The position numbers and the translations under genes are program-made. Under the pieces are notes generated by a model. The model worked only from the letters and a program-made list of their open reading frames with translations, made no database searches and was not told the origin of the DNA. Shown here in pieces: positions 33,080 through 40,717 of a stretch of DNA of 47,620 bases (positions are counted from its first letter, which is position 1; every line of letters starts with the position of its first letter). Source of the stretch: Acidobacteriota bacterium (lineage in GTDB: Bacteria; Acidobacteriota; Vicinamibacteria; Vicinamibacterales; Fen-181); NCBI GenBank assembly GCA_003170135.1, contig PMZR01000137.1, forward strand, positions 1 to 47,620, given 5' to 3'.

Positions 33080-34021
33080 CTAGAACTCGCCCAGGCGCAC
33101 GATCTCCTCGCAAAGCAGCACGCCGAACCGCTCGCGCACGGTATTGCGGCACAGGTCGGCGAGCGCGCCAATATCCGCGGCAGTCGCCTGCCCCTCGTTG
33201 ACGATGAAATTGGCATGGACGGTGGAGACCCGCGCGCCGCCAAGCCGATGTCCTCTCAAGCCCGCGCGATCGATCAATGCGCCCGCTGATGCCGGTATCC
33301 CCTCGGGCACGTCGTCGTCTGGCCCCGGGTTCTGGAATACGCACCCGGCGGTCGGCGCATCGAGCGGCTGTGTCCGCTTCCGGTGGGCCAACGATTCGCG
33401 CGCGACGGCGCGCAGGACCGCGGCATCCGCGCCAGGCGCCAGGCGGAACGCGGCCCACAGCAACAACTCGCGGGTACGTTGCAGGCGGCTGCAATCGTAG
33501 CCGAACTCCATCTCACCGTGAGGCAATTCGCACAGCGCGCCGTCGGGACGCGTCACGAGGACCCGTTCGATGAGCTCGCCGATCAGGCGGCCACCATAGT
33601 GCGCGTTGCCGCAGACGGCCCCGCCAACCGTGCCAGGTGTACCGGCCCACGCCTCCAGACCGGCCAAGCCGTGTGTGATGGTCCATCGCACAAGGCCATT
33701 CAGCGTCACCGAACCGTCGGCCCGGACCGTGCCGTCGTCCGCCGCCCGGGCGACGCCCCCTCTGGGCCGCAGCACCAGGCCGCGAATGCCGCGATCGCCG
33801 ACCAGCACGTTCGAGCCGCCGCCAAGCACAGTCACTGGCACCCCGGCTTCGTGTGCCACGCAAAGGGCGGCAACCGTTTCGTCCGCGCTCTTCGGCTCGG
33901 CCAGCCAGTCGGCGGGCCCGCCGACCTTGAAGGTCGTGACCCGGGCGAGGGGGACATTCCGGGCGACGCGATCGGCGCCCAGAAGTGCGACGAGTGCCGC
34001 CTCGAACGCCGCGTGCTCCAT
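33080..34021 (-). CDS. murB: UDP-N-acetylenolpyruvoylglucosamine reductase
   Basis: 313 residues. It reduces the enolpyruvyl product of MurA to UDP-MurNAc with NADPH and FAD. FAD-binding elements: TTFKVGGPADWL (30-40), VLGGGSNVLVGDRGIRGLVL (66-84) and AGTPGTVGGAVCGNA (126-140). The catalytic proton donor, Ser in E. coli (GSFFxNP), is C227 in AGCVFQNP, an alternative seen in many type II MurB proteins. The final Glu region is LLCEEIVRLG. The ATG ending at 34021 follows GAGG by 5 nt. It lies between mpl and murA. Confidence 0.93.
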   Translation of the reverse strand: MEHAAFEAALVALLGADRVARNVPLARVTTFKVGGPADWLAEPKSADETVAALCVAHEAGVPVTVLGGGSNVLVGDRGIRGLVLRPRGGVARAADDGTVRADGSVTLNGLVRWTITHGLAGLEAWAGTPGTVGGAVCGNAHYGGRLIGELIERVLVTRPDGALCELPHGEMEFGYDCSRLQRTRELLLWAAFRLAPGADAAVLRAVARESLAHRKRTQPLDAPTAGCVFQNPGPDDDVPEGIPASAGALIDRAGLRGHRLGGARVSTVHANFIVNEGQATAADIGALADLCRNTVRERFGVLLCEEIVRLGEF

Positions 34022-34064
34022 GGAACCTCGGACTTCGGGCCCCGGACTCCTGACTCCGGACTAC
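34022..34064 (-). repeat. mpl-murB intercistronic array
   Basis: The 43-bp gap reads on the minus strand as AGTCCGGAGTCAGGAGTCCG followed by GGGCCCGAAGTCCGAGGTTC-C before ATG, that is, repeats of a GGAGTC/GAAGTC word. It supplies the GAGG site of murB. Confidence 0.75.
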
Positions 34065-35465
34065 TTATACGCTTAGCGCTTCGACGATCTTGGCCCGCAT
34101 CCCCCCAAAACCGCCGTTCGACATGATGACCACCAGGTCGCCGCGACGTCGTTCCTGCGCAACGGTCGCGACGATGTCGTCGACCTTCGGAATATAGCGC
34201 GCGTGCGTGCCCCTCGCCTGGAGATCGCTGACCAGTTGCTCGGCCGACAGCCGCTGATCGTCCGGCAGAGTCGACCGATAGACGGCGGCAATCACCACCT
34301 CGTCGGCCGGCTCGAACGCGCGCGCGAAATCCGACTGGAAGATCCTGCGACACGACGAGGCCGAGCGCGGTTCGAAGATCGCCCAGATGCGCGCCTCCGG
34401 GTAGGCCGCGCGCAGGCCGGCCAGCGTCTCGTGCACGGCCGTCGGGTGGTGCGCGAAATCGTCGAAGATCGAGACGCCGTCAACGGTCTCCAACGTCTCG
34501 AGCCGGCGGCGGACCCCCTTGAAGCTCCGCAGCGCCGCGTCCAGCGTCGTCGGCTCGATCCGCGCTTCGGTGCCGACGGCGATCGTCGCGAGCGCGTTGC
34601 GCACGTTGTGCGTGCCGAGGAGCGGAATCGAGAAGGCGCCGAAGTACTGCCCGTCGCGCAGGACGGTGAAGCTCGTGCCGCTCGGAGAGAACGTGATGTG
34701 GTCGGCCTGCCAGTCGGCCTCCTCGCTCGAGCCGAACGTCTCGACGCAGCAGCGGGCGAGCGGCTTGAGCGCCAGCGCGTCCGCGCTGCCGGCGCCGAGC
34801 AGCAGGAGCCCGCGGCGCGGCACCAGGTTGACGAGCCGCCGGAACGCCAGCCGCACGGCGTCGAGGTCGGGATAGATGTCCGCGTGATCGAACTCGACGT
34901 TGTTGATGACGACGATGTCGGGCAGGTACTTGAGGAATTTCGCCGTCTTGTCGAAGAACGCGCTGTCGTACTCGTCGCCTTCGAGGACGAAGTCGCGGCC
35001 CCCGCCCATGCGATAACTCGATCCGTGAACGCCGAGGTTCTCGGCGATGCCGCCAACGAAGACCGTCGGATCCAGCCCGGCATGGGTCAGCGCCCACCCC
35101 GCCATCGAGGTCGTCGTTGTCTTGCCGTGCGTCCCCGCAATCACGATCGAACGCGCGCCCCACAGGAAGAACTCGCGCAGCGCCTCGGGCAGGGAGTAGT
35201 ACCGGATCTTCCGGTCCAGGACCTCCTCGACCTCGGGATTGCCACGCGAGACGGCGTTGCCGACGACAACGAAGTCCAGGTCGGCGCTGATGTTCCCGGC
35301 GTGATACCCGGAAATCGTCGGAATGCCTTCCTGCTGCAGGAACGTGCTCATCGGCGGGTAGACGTCCTGGTCCGAGCCGCGCACGTTGAAGCCCTTCTGC
35401 TTCAGCATCGCGGCGAGCGTCGCCATCGCGGTCCCGCATACGCCGATCAGGTGAACGTTTCTCAT
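34065..35465 (-). CDS. mpl: UDP-N-acetylmuramate:L-Ala-gamma-D-Glu-meso-DAP ligase
   Basis: 466 residues. Mpl attaches recycled murein tripeptide to UDP-MurNAc using ATP. N-terminal nucleotide fold: HLIGVCGTAMATLA; P-loop GTHGKTTT at 111-118; Mpl rather than MurC is indicated by the motifs SDQDVYPPMST, VGNAVSRGNP, EGDEYDSAFFDK, NNVEFDHADIYPDL and the C-terminal MSNGGFGG. The frame stays open far upstream inside ldcA in a different reading frame, so I start at the ATG ending at 35465, which follows GGAGCCC and matches family N-termini. It should act with ldcA and nagZ just upstream. Confidence 0.92.
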   Translation of the reverse strand: MRNVHLIGVCGTAMATLAAMLKQKGFNVRGSDQDVYPPMSTFLQQEGIPTISGYHAGNISADLDFVVVGNAVSRGNPEVEEVLDRKIRYYSLPEALREFFLWGARSIVIAGTHGKTTTTSMAGWALTHAGLDPTVFVGGIAENLGVHGSSYRMGGGRDFVLEGDEYDSAFFDKTAKFLKYLPDIVVINNVEFDHADIYPDLDAVRLAFRRLVNLVPRRGLLLLGAGSADALALKPLARCCVETFGSSEEADWQADHITFSPSGTSFTVLRDGQYFGAFSIPLLGTHNVRNALATIAVGTEARIEPTTLDAALRSFKGVRRRLETLETVDGVSIFDDFAHHPTAVHETLAGLRAAYPEARIWAIFEPRSASSCRRIFQSDFARAFEPADEVVIAAVYRSTLPDDQRLSAEQLVSDLQARGTHARYIPKVDDIVATVAQERRRGDLVVIMSNGGFGGMRAKIVEALSV

Positions 35466-35485
35466 GGGCTCCAGGCTCCGGGCTC
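35466..35485 (-). repeat. ldcA-mpl intercistronic array (GGAGCC words)
   Basis: The entire 20-bp gap is GAGCCCGGAGCCTGGAGCCC on the coding strand, three copies of a G-GAGCC word. The last copy places GGAG 4 nt before the mpl ATG. Confidence 0.8.
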
Positions 35486-36409
35486 CTACTCGACCGCCGC
35501 TTCCTCGACGATGACCGCCGGCGTCGAGCCCGCGACGATGCGCGCTCGCACACCGAGCGGCACGGTCATCGCGGGTCCGGTCGTGTGACCGGTGGGCAGG
35601 CCGAACAGTACCGGTCCGGGGAACGCTCTCAACACGTCGGCGACGGTCGCGCACGCGGTCGGTCCCCCGCCAGGCTCGTCGCACCCCGGCAACTCGCCGA
35701 ACACGACCGCGGAAGCACGGCCCAGGATACCGGCGAGCGCCAGTTGCGTCAGCATGCGATCGAGCCGGTAGGGTCGCTCGCCGACCTCGTCGACGAGCAG
35801 CACGTAGCCCTCGGGCGGATCGAACGCGAACGGCGTTCCGAGCGAGGCGACGAGCTGCGTGAGCGTGCCGCCGAGCAGCACGCCGCTGGCCTCGCCGGCC
35901 TTCAGCGTCTCGAGGCCGTGTGCGGGCAGCAGGCCGAGCGGCTCGGCGCACGTCACCGCGCGCACGAGCGAATCGGCATCGTATCCGGTTTCGCCGCGCC
36001 CGAGACAGCCCGCGACGGACGGTCCGTGAAAACACGCCACCCCGCACTGGATGGTGAGGAACGACAGGATCGCCGTCACGTCGCTGTAACCGATGAACAC
36101 CTTGCGCGTGCGGCGCGCGAGGTCGACCGACAGATGTGGCAGTACCTGGACGCTGCCGTATCCGCCCCTGGCCACCATCAGCGCCGCAACGCGGTCGTCG
36201 CGCCAGGCGCTCGCGATGGCGTCCGCGCGCGCCGCGGCTTCGCCCGCCACGTAGCCCCGCCGGTCGAACACGCGCGGGTCGAAGACCGGGCAAAAGCCAA
36301 GCCGCTCGAGTTCGGTGACGCCACACTCGAACTGATCACGCCGGAAGGGACTGGCCGGCGCGACGATCGCAACCTGGTCGCCACGGCCCAACGCCCGCGG
36401 TTTCAACAT
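35486..36409 (-). CDS. ldcA: Muramoyltetrapeptide L,D-carboxypeptidase
   Basis: 307 residues from the ATG ending at 36409; an open extension of 43 codons upstream lies in the repeat gap and in nagZ. LdcA removes the terminal D-Ala from murein tetrapeptides in the cytoplasm, making the tripeptide that Mpl uses. Catalytic triad: S109 in IGYSDVT, E208 in DEVGERPYRLDRML and H275 in GLPTGHTTGPAMTVPLG. The N-terminal VAIVAPASP and ARGGYGSVQVLPHL are family hallmarks. No signal peptide, as expected. Confidence 0.93.
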   Translation of the reverse strand: MLKPRALGRGDQVAIVAPASPFRRDQFECGVTELERLGFCPVFDPRVFDRRGYVAGEAAARADAIASAWRDDRVAALMVARGGYGSVQVLPHLSVDLARRTRKVFIGYSDVTAILSFLTIQCGVACFHGPSVAGCLGRGETGYDADSLVRAVTCAEPLGLLPAHGLETLKAGEASGVLLGGTLTQLVASLGTPFAFDPPEGYVLLVDEVGERPYRLDRMLTQLALAGILGRASAVVFGELPGCDEPGGGPTACATVADVLRAFPGPVLFGLPTGHTTGPAMTVPLGVRARIVAGSTPAVIVEEAAVE

Positions 36410-36447
36410 GAAGACATTCCCCGATCCCGATCCCTGATCCCTGCGCG
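36410..36447 (-). repeat. nagZ-ldcA intercistronic array (AGGGATC words)
   Basis: On the coding strand the gap reads CAGGGATCAGGGATCGGGAT then CGGGGAATGTCTTC before ATG, four degenerate copies of (A/C)GGGATC. Its last GGGGA serves as the ldcA ribosome-binding site. Confidence 0.8.
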
Positions 36448-37539
36448 TCAGAGATATTCCTTCATCTCCTCGGCAATCGCCTGGTGCTCGGCCGATCCGA
36501 GGACCGCGCGCAGGGCCGCCGCAGACGGCGGGCGCCATCCGACGATCGCGGGCGCGAATCGCTCTCGCACGCGTCGATGCCGGGCCAGCGTGTCATCGAT
36601 CTGGCAAAACGACACGCGCTCCGATTCAACGGCGTGCACGAGCGCCTCGAGCGCCACCGCCTGCCGTTGCGGGTCGGCGCCGCACAACAGGATGACATCG
36701 CAGCCCGCCTCGACGGCGAGCACCGCCGCCTGATCGAGCGGGTGATGGTCGGCGACACCGCGCATCTCGAGATCGTCGCTGATGATGAGGCCGTCGAACT
36801 TCAGCTCCTCGCGCAGGACGTCATGGACGATGCGCCGCGACAAGCTGGCCGGCCGCGTGTCGTCGAGCGAGGGCACGAGCACGTGCGCGGTCATGATGGT
36901 CGCCACGTGCGCGGCGATCGCGGCGCGGAACGGGACGAATTCCACCGCGCGCAGCCGGTCCGGCGGATGCTCGACGACCGGCAGCGTGTGATGCGAATCG
37001 GTGCTGGTGTCGCCGTGCCCCGGAAAGTGCTTGCCGCAGGCGGCGATGCCGGCTCCCTGCAACGCGGCCACGATCGCGCACCCGTGTTCGGCCACCACCT
37101 CCGCCTTGTCCCCAAGCGCCCGATCGCCGATGACCGGATTCGCGGGGTTCGTGTGCACGTCGAGCACGGGAGCGAAGTCGAGCGAGATGCCGACCAGGCG
37201 CAGTTCCTCGGCCAGTGCGCGGGCAAATCGCGCGGTCAGGCCCACGTCACCGCTCCGGCCGAGCGTGGCCATCGGCGGCCACTCGGTGAACGGGGTCCGC
37301 AGCCGGGCCACGCGCCCGCCCTCCTGGTCGACGGCAATCCACGGCGGCTCCGGCCCGAGCTCCCGCAGGCCCCGCACGAGATCGGCCACCTGCGCCGGTG
37401 CTTCCACGTTACGGCCGAAGAGAATCACGCCGCCGAGGTCGAAATCGCGTGCAAGAGCGCGCAGCTCCGGCGGGACATCGAGGCCGGCAAAGCCGACCAT
37501 GACGAGCTGGCCGATTTGGTGGTGAAGAGAACGTGGCAT
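36448..37539 (-). CDS. nagZ: Beta-N-acetylhexosaminidase (GH3)
   Basis: 363 residues without a signal peptide, so cytoplasmic. NagZ cleaves GlcNAc from GlcNAc-anhydroMurNAc-peptides during wall recycling. GH3 signatures: DLGGVILFGRN (34-44), AVDQEGGRVARL (69-80), GKHFPGHGDTSTDSH (169-183; the His-containing loop of NagZ) and the nucleophile D255 in ISDDLEMRGV. Length is normal for single-domain NagZ. There is no obvious Shine-Dalgarno site. It heads the operon nagZ-ldcA-mpl-murB-murA. Confidence 0.92.
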   Translation of the reverse strand: MPRSLHHQIGQLVMVGFAGLDVPPELRALARDFDLGGVILFGRNVEAPAQVADLVRGLRELGPEPPWIAVDQEGGRVARLRTPFTEWPPMATLGRSGDVGLTARFARALAEELRLVGISLDFAPVLDVHTNPANPVIGDRALGDKAEVVAEHGCAIVAALQGAGIAACGKHFPGHGDTSTDSHHTLPVVEHPPDRLRAVEFVPFRAAIAAHVATIMTAHVLVPSLDDTRPASLSRRIVHDVLREELKFDGLIISDDLEMRGVADHHPLDQAAVLAVEAGCDVILLCGADPQRQAVALEALVHAVESERVSFCQIDDTLARHRRVRERFAPAIVGWRPPSAAALRAVLGSAEHQAIAEEMKEYL

Positions 37540-37726
37540 AGGCGGTGGTTGGTAGTCGTTAGTCGTTGGTTGTTGGTTGTTGGTCGCTGGTCCGCCTCGC
37601 CTGGGTGAGGTCGACGATTGACTGTTGACTGTGAACTATCGACTGTTGACTGTGAACAGTCGACGGTCAACGGTCGACTATTAACTGTCGACTGTCGACT
37701 GTCAACTGCCGACTGCGAACTCCAAT
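37540..37726. repeat. Two degenerate short-repeat arrays in the nagZ/GHMP-kinase divergent gap
   Basis: 37540-37592 is a GTTGGT array (words such as TCGTTGGTTGTTGGTTGTTG); 37612-37718 is an array built from GACTGTTGACTGT and GTCGACTGT words in both orientations. The two arrays are separated by a short unrelated segment. A GTTGGTC array of the same kind occurs at 40652-40683. Confidence 0.85.
37678..37705 (-). promoter_or_regulatory. Predicted promoter of the nagZ operon inside the repeat array
   Basis: On the minus strand TTGACA (37705-37700), a 16-nt spacer and TAATAG (37683-37678). The TTGACA comes from one of the GACTGTCAAC repeat words. Predicted leader about 130 nt. Confidence 0.4.
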
Positions 37727-37732
37727 TATAAT
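37727..37732 (+). promoter_or_regulatory. Perfect -10 box TATAAT, predicted leaderless GTG start
   Basis: TATAAT ends 6 nt before the GTG at 37739. No Shine-Dalgarno site. The -35 position falls in the repeat array and is weak. Confidence 0.5.
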
Positions 37733-37738
37733 GGCCCC

Positions 37739-38755
37739 GTGCACATCAACGCTTCGGCGCCGACCCGGATCGACCTGGCGGGCGGCACCATTGACATCTG
37801 GCCGCTCTACCTGTTCCACGAGGGGGCGCAGACGCTCAACGCCGCCATCAGCCTGCGGGCGCACGTCGAGGTCGAGACCCGCACCGACGGTCGCATCCTC
37901 GTCGAATCGATCGACACCGGACGCCGGCGCGAGGTCGCCCACTGGTCCGCGTTCCGCGACGACGAGGAAATGGGACTGCTCGGCCACCTGCTTTGTTTCT
38001 TCCGCGTCGAGAACGTCACGGTCACGACGCGCGCCGAGGCCCCGGCCGGCGCCGGCATCGCGGGCTCCTCGGCCCTGAACATCGCCGTGTGCGGCGCCAT
38101 GCGCGCGTGGACCGGCGCGTCGCTATGCGACGAGGCGCTGCTGCAGATCGCCATGAACGTCGAGGCGCAGGCCATCGCGGTCCCGACCGGCGTCCAGGAC
38201 TATCGCCCGGCCCTCTACGGCGGCGTGGCGGCGGTCGAACTTGGCGTCGACGGCGTGCACCGGGTGGCGCTCGAGGTCGACCCCGCCGACCTCGAACGGC
38301 GCATCGTGCTGGCCTACACCGGCGCCCCGCGCAACTCCGGCACGAACAACTGGGAGATGACCAAGCGGCACATCGACGGCGATCGCGCCGTGTTCGACTG
38401 TTTCGAGCGCATCCGGGACACCGCCATCGCGATGCGCGACGCCCTGTCGCGAGGCGACTGGCCCGAAGTCGGCCGGCAACTCGGCATCGAGTGGGAGAAC
38501 CGGCAGCGCCTGGCCCCGGGCGTCACGACTCCGCAGATCGACGACTTGATCGCGCGGGCCAAATCCGCCGGCGCGATGTCGGGAAAGATCTGCGGCGCGG
38601 GTGGCGGCGGGTGCCTCATCTGCTTCGGCGACCCGCCGCGGATCCCGGCCATCCGGGACGCGCTGGCGGCGGGCGGCGCCCGCATCCTCGACTTCACCAT
38701 CGAGCGCGAGGGATTGATCGTTGGACAACCAGGCGATCGCCCGGGTTCTCGCTGA
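37739..38755 (+). CDS. GHMP-family small-molecule (probably sugar) kinase
   Basis: 338 residues from a GTG. GHMP motifs: PTRIDLAGGTIDIWP (8-22), the phosphate loop EAPAGAGIAGSSALNIAV (101-118) and the C-terminal SGKICGAGGGGCLICF. These resemble HddA-like and fucokinase-like sugar 1-kinases more than galactokinase. The substrate is unknown. It is divergent from the peptidoglycan recycling operon, so a wall-derived sugar is a reasonable but untested idea. Its last 35 bases overlap the start of polX in another frame, so the two are translationally linked. Confidence 0.85.
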   Translation: MHINASAPTRIDLAGGTIDIWPLYLFHEGAQTLNAAISLRAHVEVETRTDGRILVESIDTGRRREVAHWSAFRDDEEMGLLGHLLCFFRVENVTVTTRAEAPAGAGIAGSSALNIAVCGAMRAWTGASLCDEALLQIAMNVEAQAIAVPTGVQDYRPALYGGVAAVELGVDGVHRVALEVDPADLERRIVLAYTGAPRNSGTNNWEMTKRHIDGDRAVFDCFERIRDTAIAMRDALSRGDWPEVGRQLGIEWENRQRLAPGVTTPQIDDLIARAKSAGAMSGKICGAGGGGCLICFGDPPRIPAIRDALAAGGARILDFTIEREGLIVGQPGDRPGSR

Positions 38756-40439
38756 GATCGGCGACCTGCTGGAGATCAAGGGCGAGAACCCGTTCAAGAT
38801 TCGCGCGTATCGCACCGCGGCCGAGACGGTCGCCTCGGCCGCGGTGGCACTGGCCGCGCTGCCGGCCGCCGGCCTGCAGAAACTGCCCGGGATCGGCAAG
38901 GACCTCGCCGGCAAGATCCGCGAGATCGTCGAGACCGGCGACGCGCAGTACCATCGCGACCTGGTCGCCGAGTTCCCGCCCACCATCCTCGATCTGCTCC
39001 ATCTGCAGGGCGTGGGCCCCAAGACGGTTCAACTGCTCTACCTGTCGCTCAACATCCGTACGATCGAAGACCTCGAGCAGGCGACCCGGGCGGGCCGGCT
39101 TCGCGAGCTGCGCGGCATGGGGGCCAGGAAGGAGGCGCTCATCCTGAAAGCGCTCGAGGAGCGCCGGCAGTACGCGGGCCGGCACCTGCTGGCCGACGCG
39201 CATGAGACCGCCCTGGCCATCGTCGGCTGGCTGCGCGAGCATGAGCCCGGCGCTGAGTACATCCCGGTTGGCAGCCTTCGCCGGGGCTGTGAGACATGCG
39301 GTGACGTGGACGTGCTCGCCGTCGGCGGCACCGCGGCGCTGATGGATGTCTTCACGAGCTTCGGCGGCGTGGAACGGCCGCTCGGGCGGGGCGACACGAA
39401 ATCGAGCATGCGGCTGGGCGGCGGCTTCCAGGCCGACCTGCGGCTGGTCGCAAGCGAGAGCCGGGGCGCGGCGATGCAGTACTTCACCGGCTCGAAGCCG
39501 CACAACATCGCGTTGCGCGACCGCGCCATCCAGCGCGGCTACACGCTGAACGAGTACGGCCTGTACCGGGTGAGCGACAACGAGCGCGTGGCGGGCGAGC
39601 GCGAAGAAGACGTGTACGAAGCCCTGGGGCTCCAGTTCGTCCCGCCCGAACTGCGTGAGAACCGCGGCGAGATCGAGCGTGCCATCGAGCACGCCCTTCC
39701 CCGCCTCGTCGAACTCGCGGATCTCAGGGGCGACATCCACGCGCACACCGACGCAACCGATGGCCGCGACAGCCTCGAGCGGATGGCGGCGGGCGCCGCC
39801 GCGGCGGGCCTCTCCTACCTGGCGATTACCGACCACAGCAAGGCGCTCGCCATGGCCAACGGCCTGGACGAGGCCCGCGTCCTCGACCAGGCGCGCACGG
39901 TCCGCGAATGCTCGCGACACCTCGACCACCTGACGCTGCTGGCCGGGATCGAGTGCGACATCCGCATGGATGGCACGCTCGATCTGGCAACGGACTGCCT
40001 CGCGCAACTCGACCTCGTCGTCGCGTCGATCCACTCGGGGGTCAATCTCGACCAGGCACAGATGACAAAGCGAATCCTGCGCGCGATCGAATCGCCGGTC
40101 GTGGATATCATCGGCCATCTGACCGGCCGCCTGCTCCTGCAGCGTGAGGGATACCGCCTCGACCTGGAACGCATCTTCGACGCCGCGGCGGCCTGCGGCG
40201 TCGCGCTCGAGATCAATTCGCAAGTGGATCGCCTCGATCTGAACGACGTCCGGGCGAAGCTGGCGCATGACCGCGGGGTCAAGCTGGTCGTGTCCTCCGA
40301 TTCGCATTCGCACGCGGGGTTTGGCGTGCTGCGATGGGGCACGCTCGTCGCACGGCGCGCGTGGCTGGAACCGGCAGACGTATTGAACACGCTGCCGGTC
40401 GAGCAGTTCGTGCGCAGCCTGCGCCGGAATCGCCGGTAG
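38721..40439 (+). CDS. polX: Family X DNA polymerase with PHP exonuclease domain
   Basis: 572 residues from a TTG. No ATG or GTG is available nearby, and MDNQAIARVLAEIGDLLEIK matches the family N-terminus, so the TTG is supported; GAGGGA lies about 7 nt before it. Helix-hairpin-helix elements: LPGIGKDLA (55), LQGVGPKT (95), LRGMGARKE (130). Polymerase site: GSLRRGCETCGDVDV (184-198; D195, D197) and D239 in FQADLRLV. PHP domain: DIHAHTDATDG (338-348), TDHSKA, GIECDI, SIHSGVN and SDSHSHAGFG. It should fill gaps in base-excision repair and proofread 3' ends. Confidence 0.94.
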   Translation: MDNQAIARVLAEIGDLLEIKGENPFKIRAYRTAAETVASAAVALAALPAAGLQKLPGIGKDLAGKIREIVETGDAQYHRDLVAEFPPTILDLLHLQGVGPKTVQLLYLSLNIRTIEDLEQATRAGRLRELRGMGARKEALILKALEERRQYAGRHLLADAHETALAIVGWLREHEPGAEYIPVGSLRRGCETCGDVDVLAVGGTAALMDVFTSFGGVERPLGRGDTKSSMRLGGGFQADLRLVASESRGAAMQYFTGSKPHNIALRDRAIQRGYTLNEYGLYRVSDNERVAGEREEDVYEALGLQFVPPELRENRGEIERAIEHALPRLVELADLRGDIHAHTDATDGRDSLERMAAGAAAAGLSYLAITDHSKALAMANGLDEARVLDQARTVRECSRHLDHLTLLAGIECDIRMDGTLDLATDCLAQLDLVVASIHSGVNLDQAQMTKRILRAIESPVVDIIGHLTGRLLLQREGYRLDLERIFDAAAACGVALEINSQVDRLDLNDVRAKLAHDRGVKLVVSSDSHSHAGFGVLRWGTLVARRAWLEPADVLNTLPVEQFVRSLRRNRR

Positions 40440-40456
40440 CACGGCGGGAGGGACAC

Positions 40457-40651
40457 ATGCCAGAGCCACCGGACAAGATCGCCGCCATCCGCCAGATCTA
40501 TTTCGGCGCGAAGCCGGCGACGATCGAGCGGGACATCTCGCGGGCTGTCGCGATCCTCAAATCGATGGCCGGCGACGAGGAGCGGGAACGCGCATCCGTC
40601 TACATGGAAGGACTGGCGCAGATGCGCACGGAGTGGAACCGCCGTCAGTAG
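40457..40651 (+). CDS. Small protein of unknown function after polX
   Basis: 64 residues. The ATG at 40457 follows GGGAGGGA by 4 nt, and 17 nt separate it from the polX stop. Sequence is acidic-basic mixed and helical (IAAIRQIYFGAKPATIERDI, then SRAVAILKSMAGDEERERAS). No cysteine or membrane segment. A role with PolX is possible from linkage only. Confidence 0.6.
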   Translation: MPEPPDKIAAIRQIYFGAKPATIERDISRAVAILKSMAGDEERERASVYMEGLAQMRTEWNRRQ

Positions 40652-40717
40652 TCGTTGGTCGTTGGTCGGTGGTCGTTCGTCGGAAGACGTGGTGGCGGGA
40701 GCCCGGAAGCCCGACGC
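40652..40717. repeat. GTTGGTC array between convergent genes
   Basis: Starts with TCGTTGGTCGTTGGTCGGTG (plus strand), the same word family as 37540-37592, and ends with GGGAGCCCGGAAGCCCGACG, which resembles the GGAGCC/GAAGTCC words of other gaps. Confidence 0.75.

Noticed and set aside
34065..35465. Reading this ligase as MurC
   Set aside because: EGDEYDSAFFDK, VGNAVSRGNP and the MSNGGFGG end are Mpl features; MurC differs in all three.
35466..36326. Apparent 753-codon fusion of Mpl with upstream sequence
   Set aside because: The extension runs through ldcA in another frame and has no similarity to any ligase; Mpl homology starts exactly at the ATG ending at 35465.
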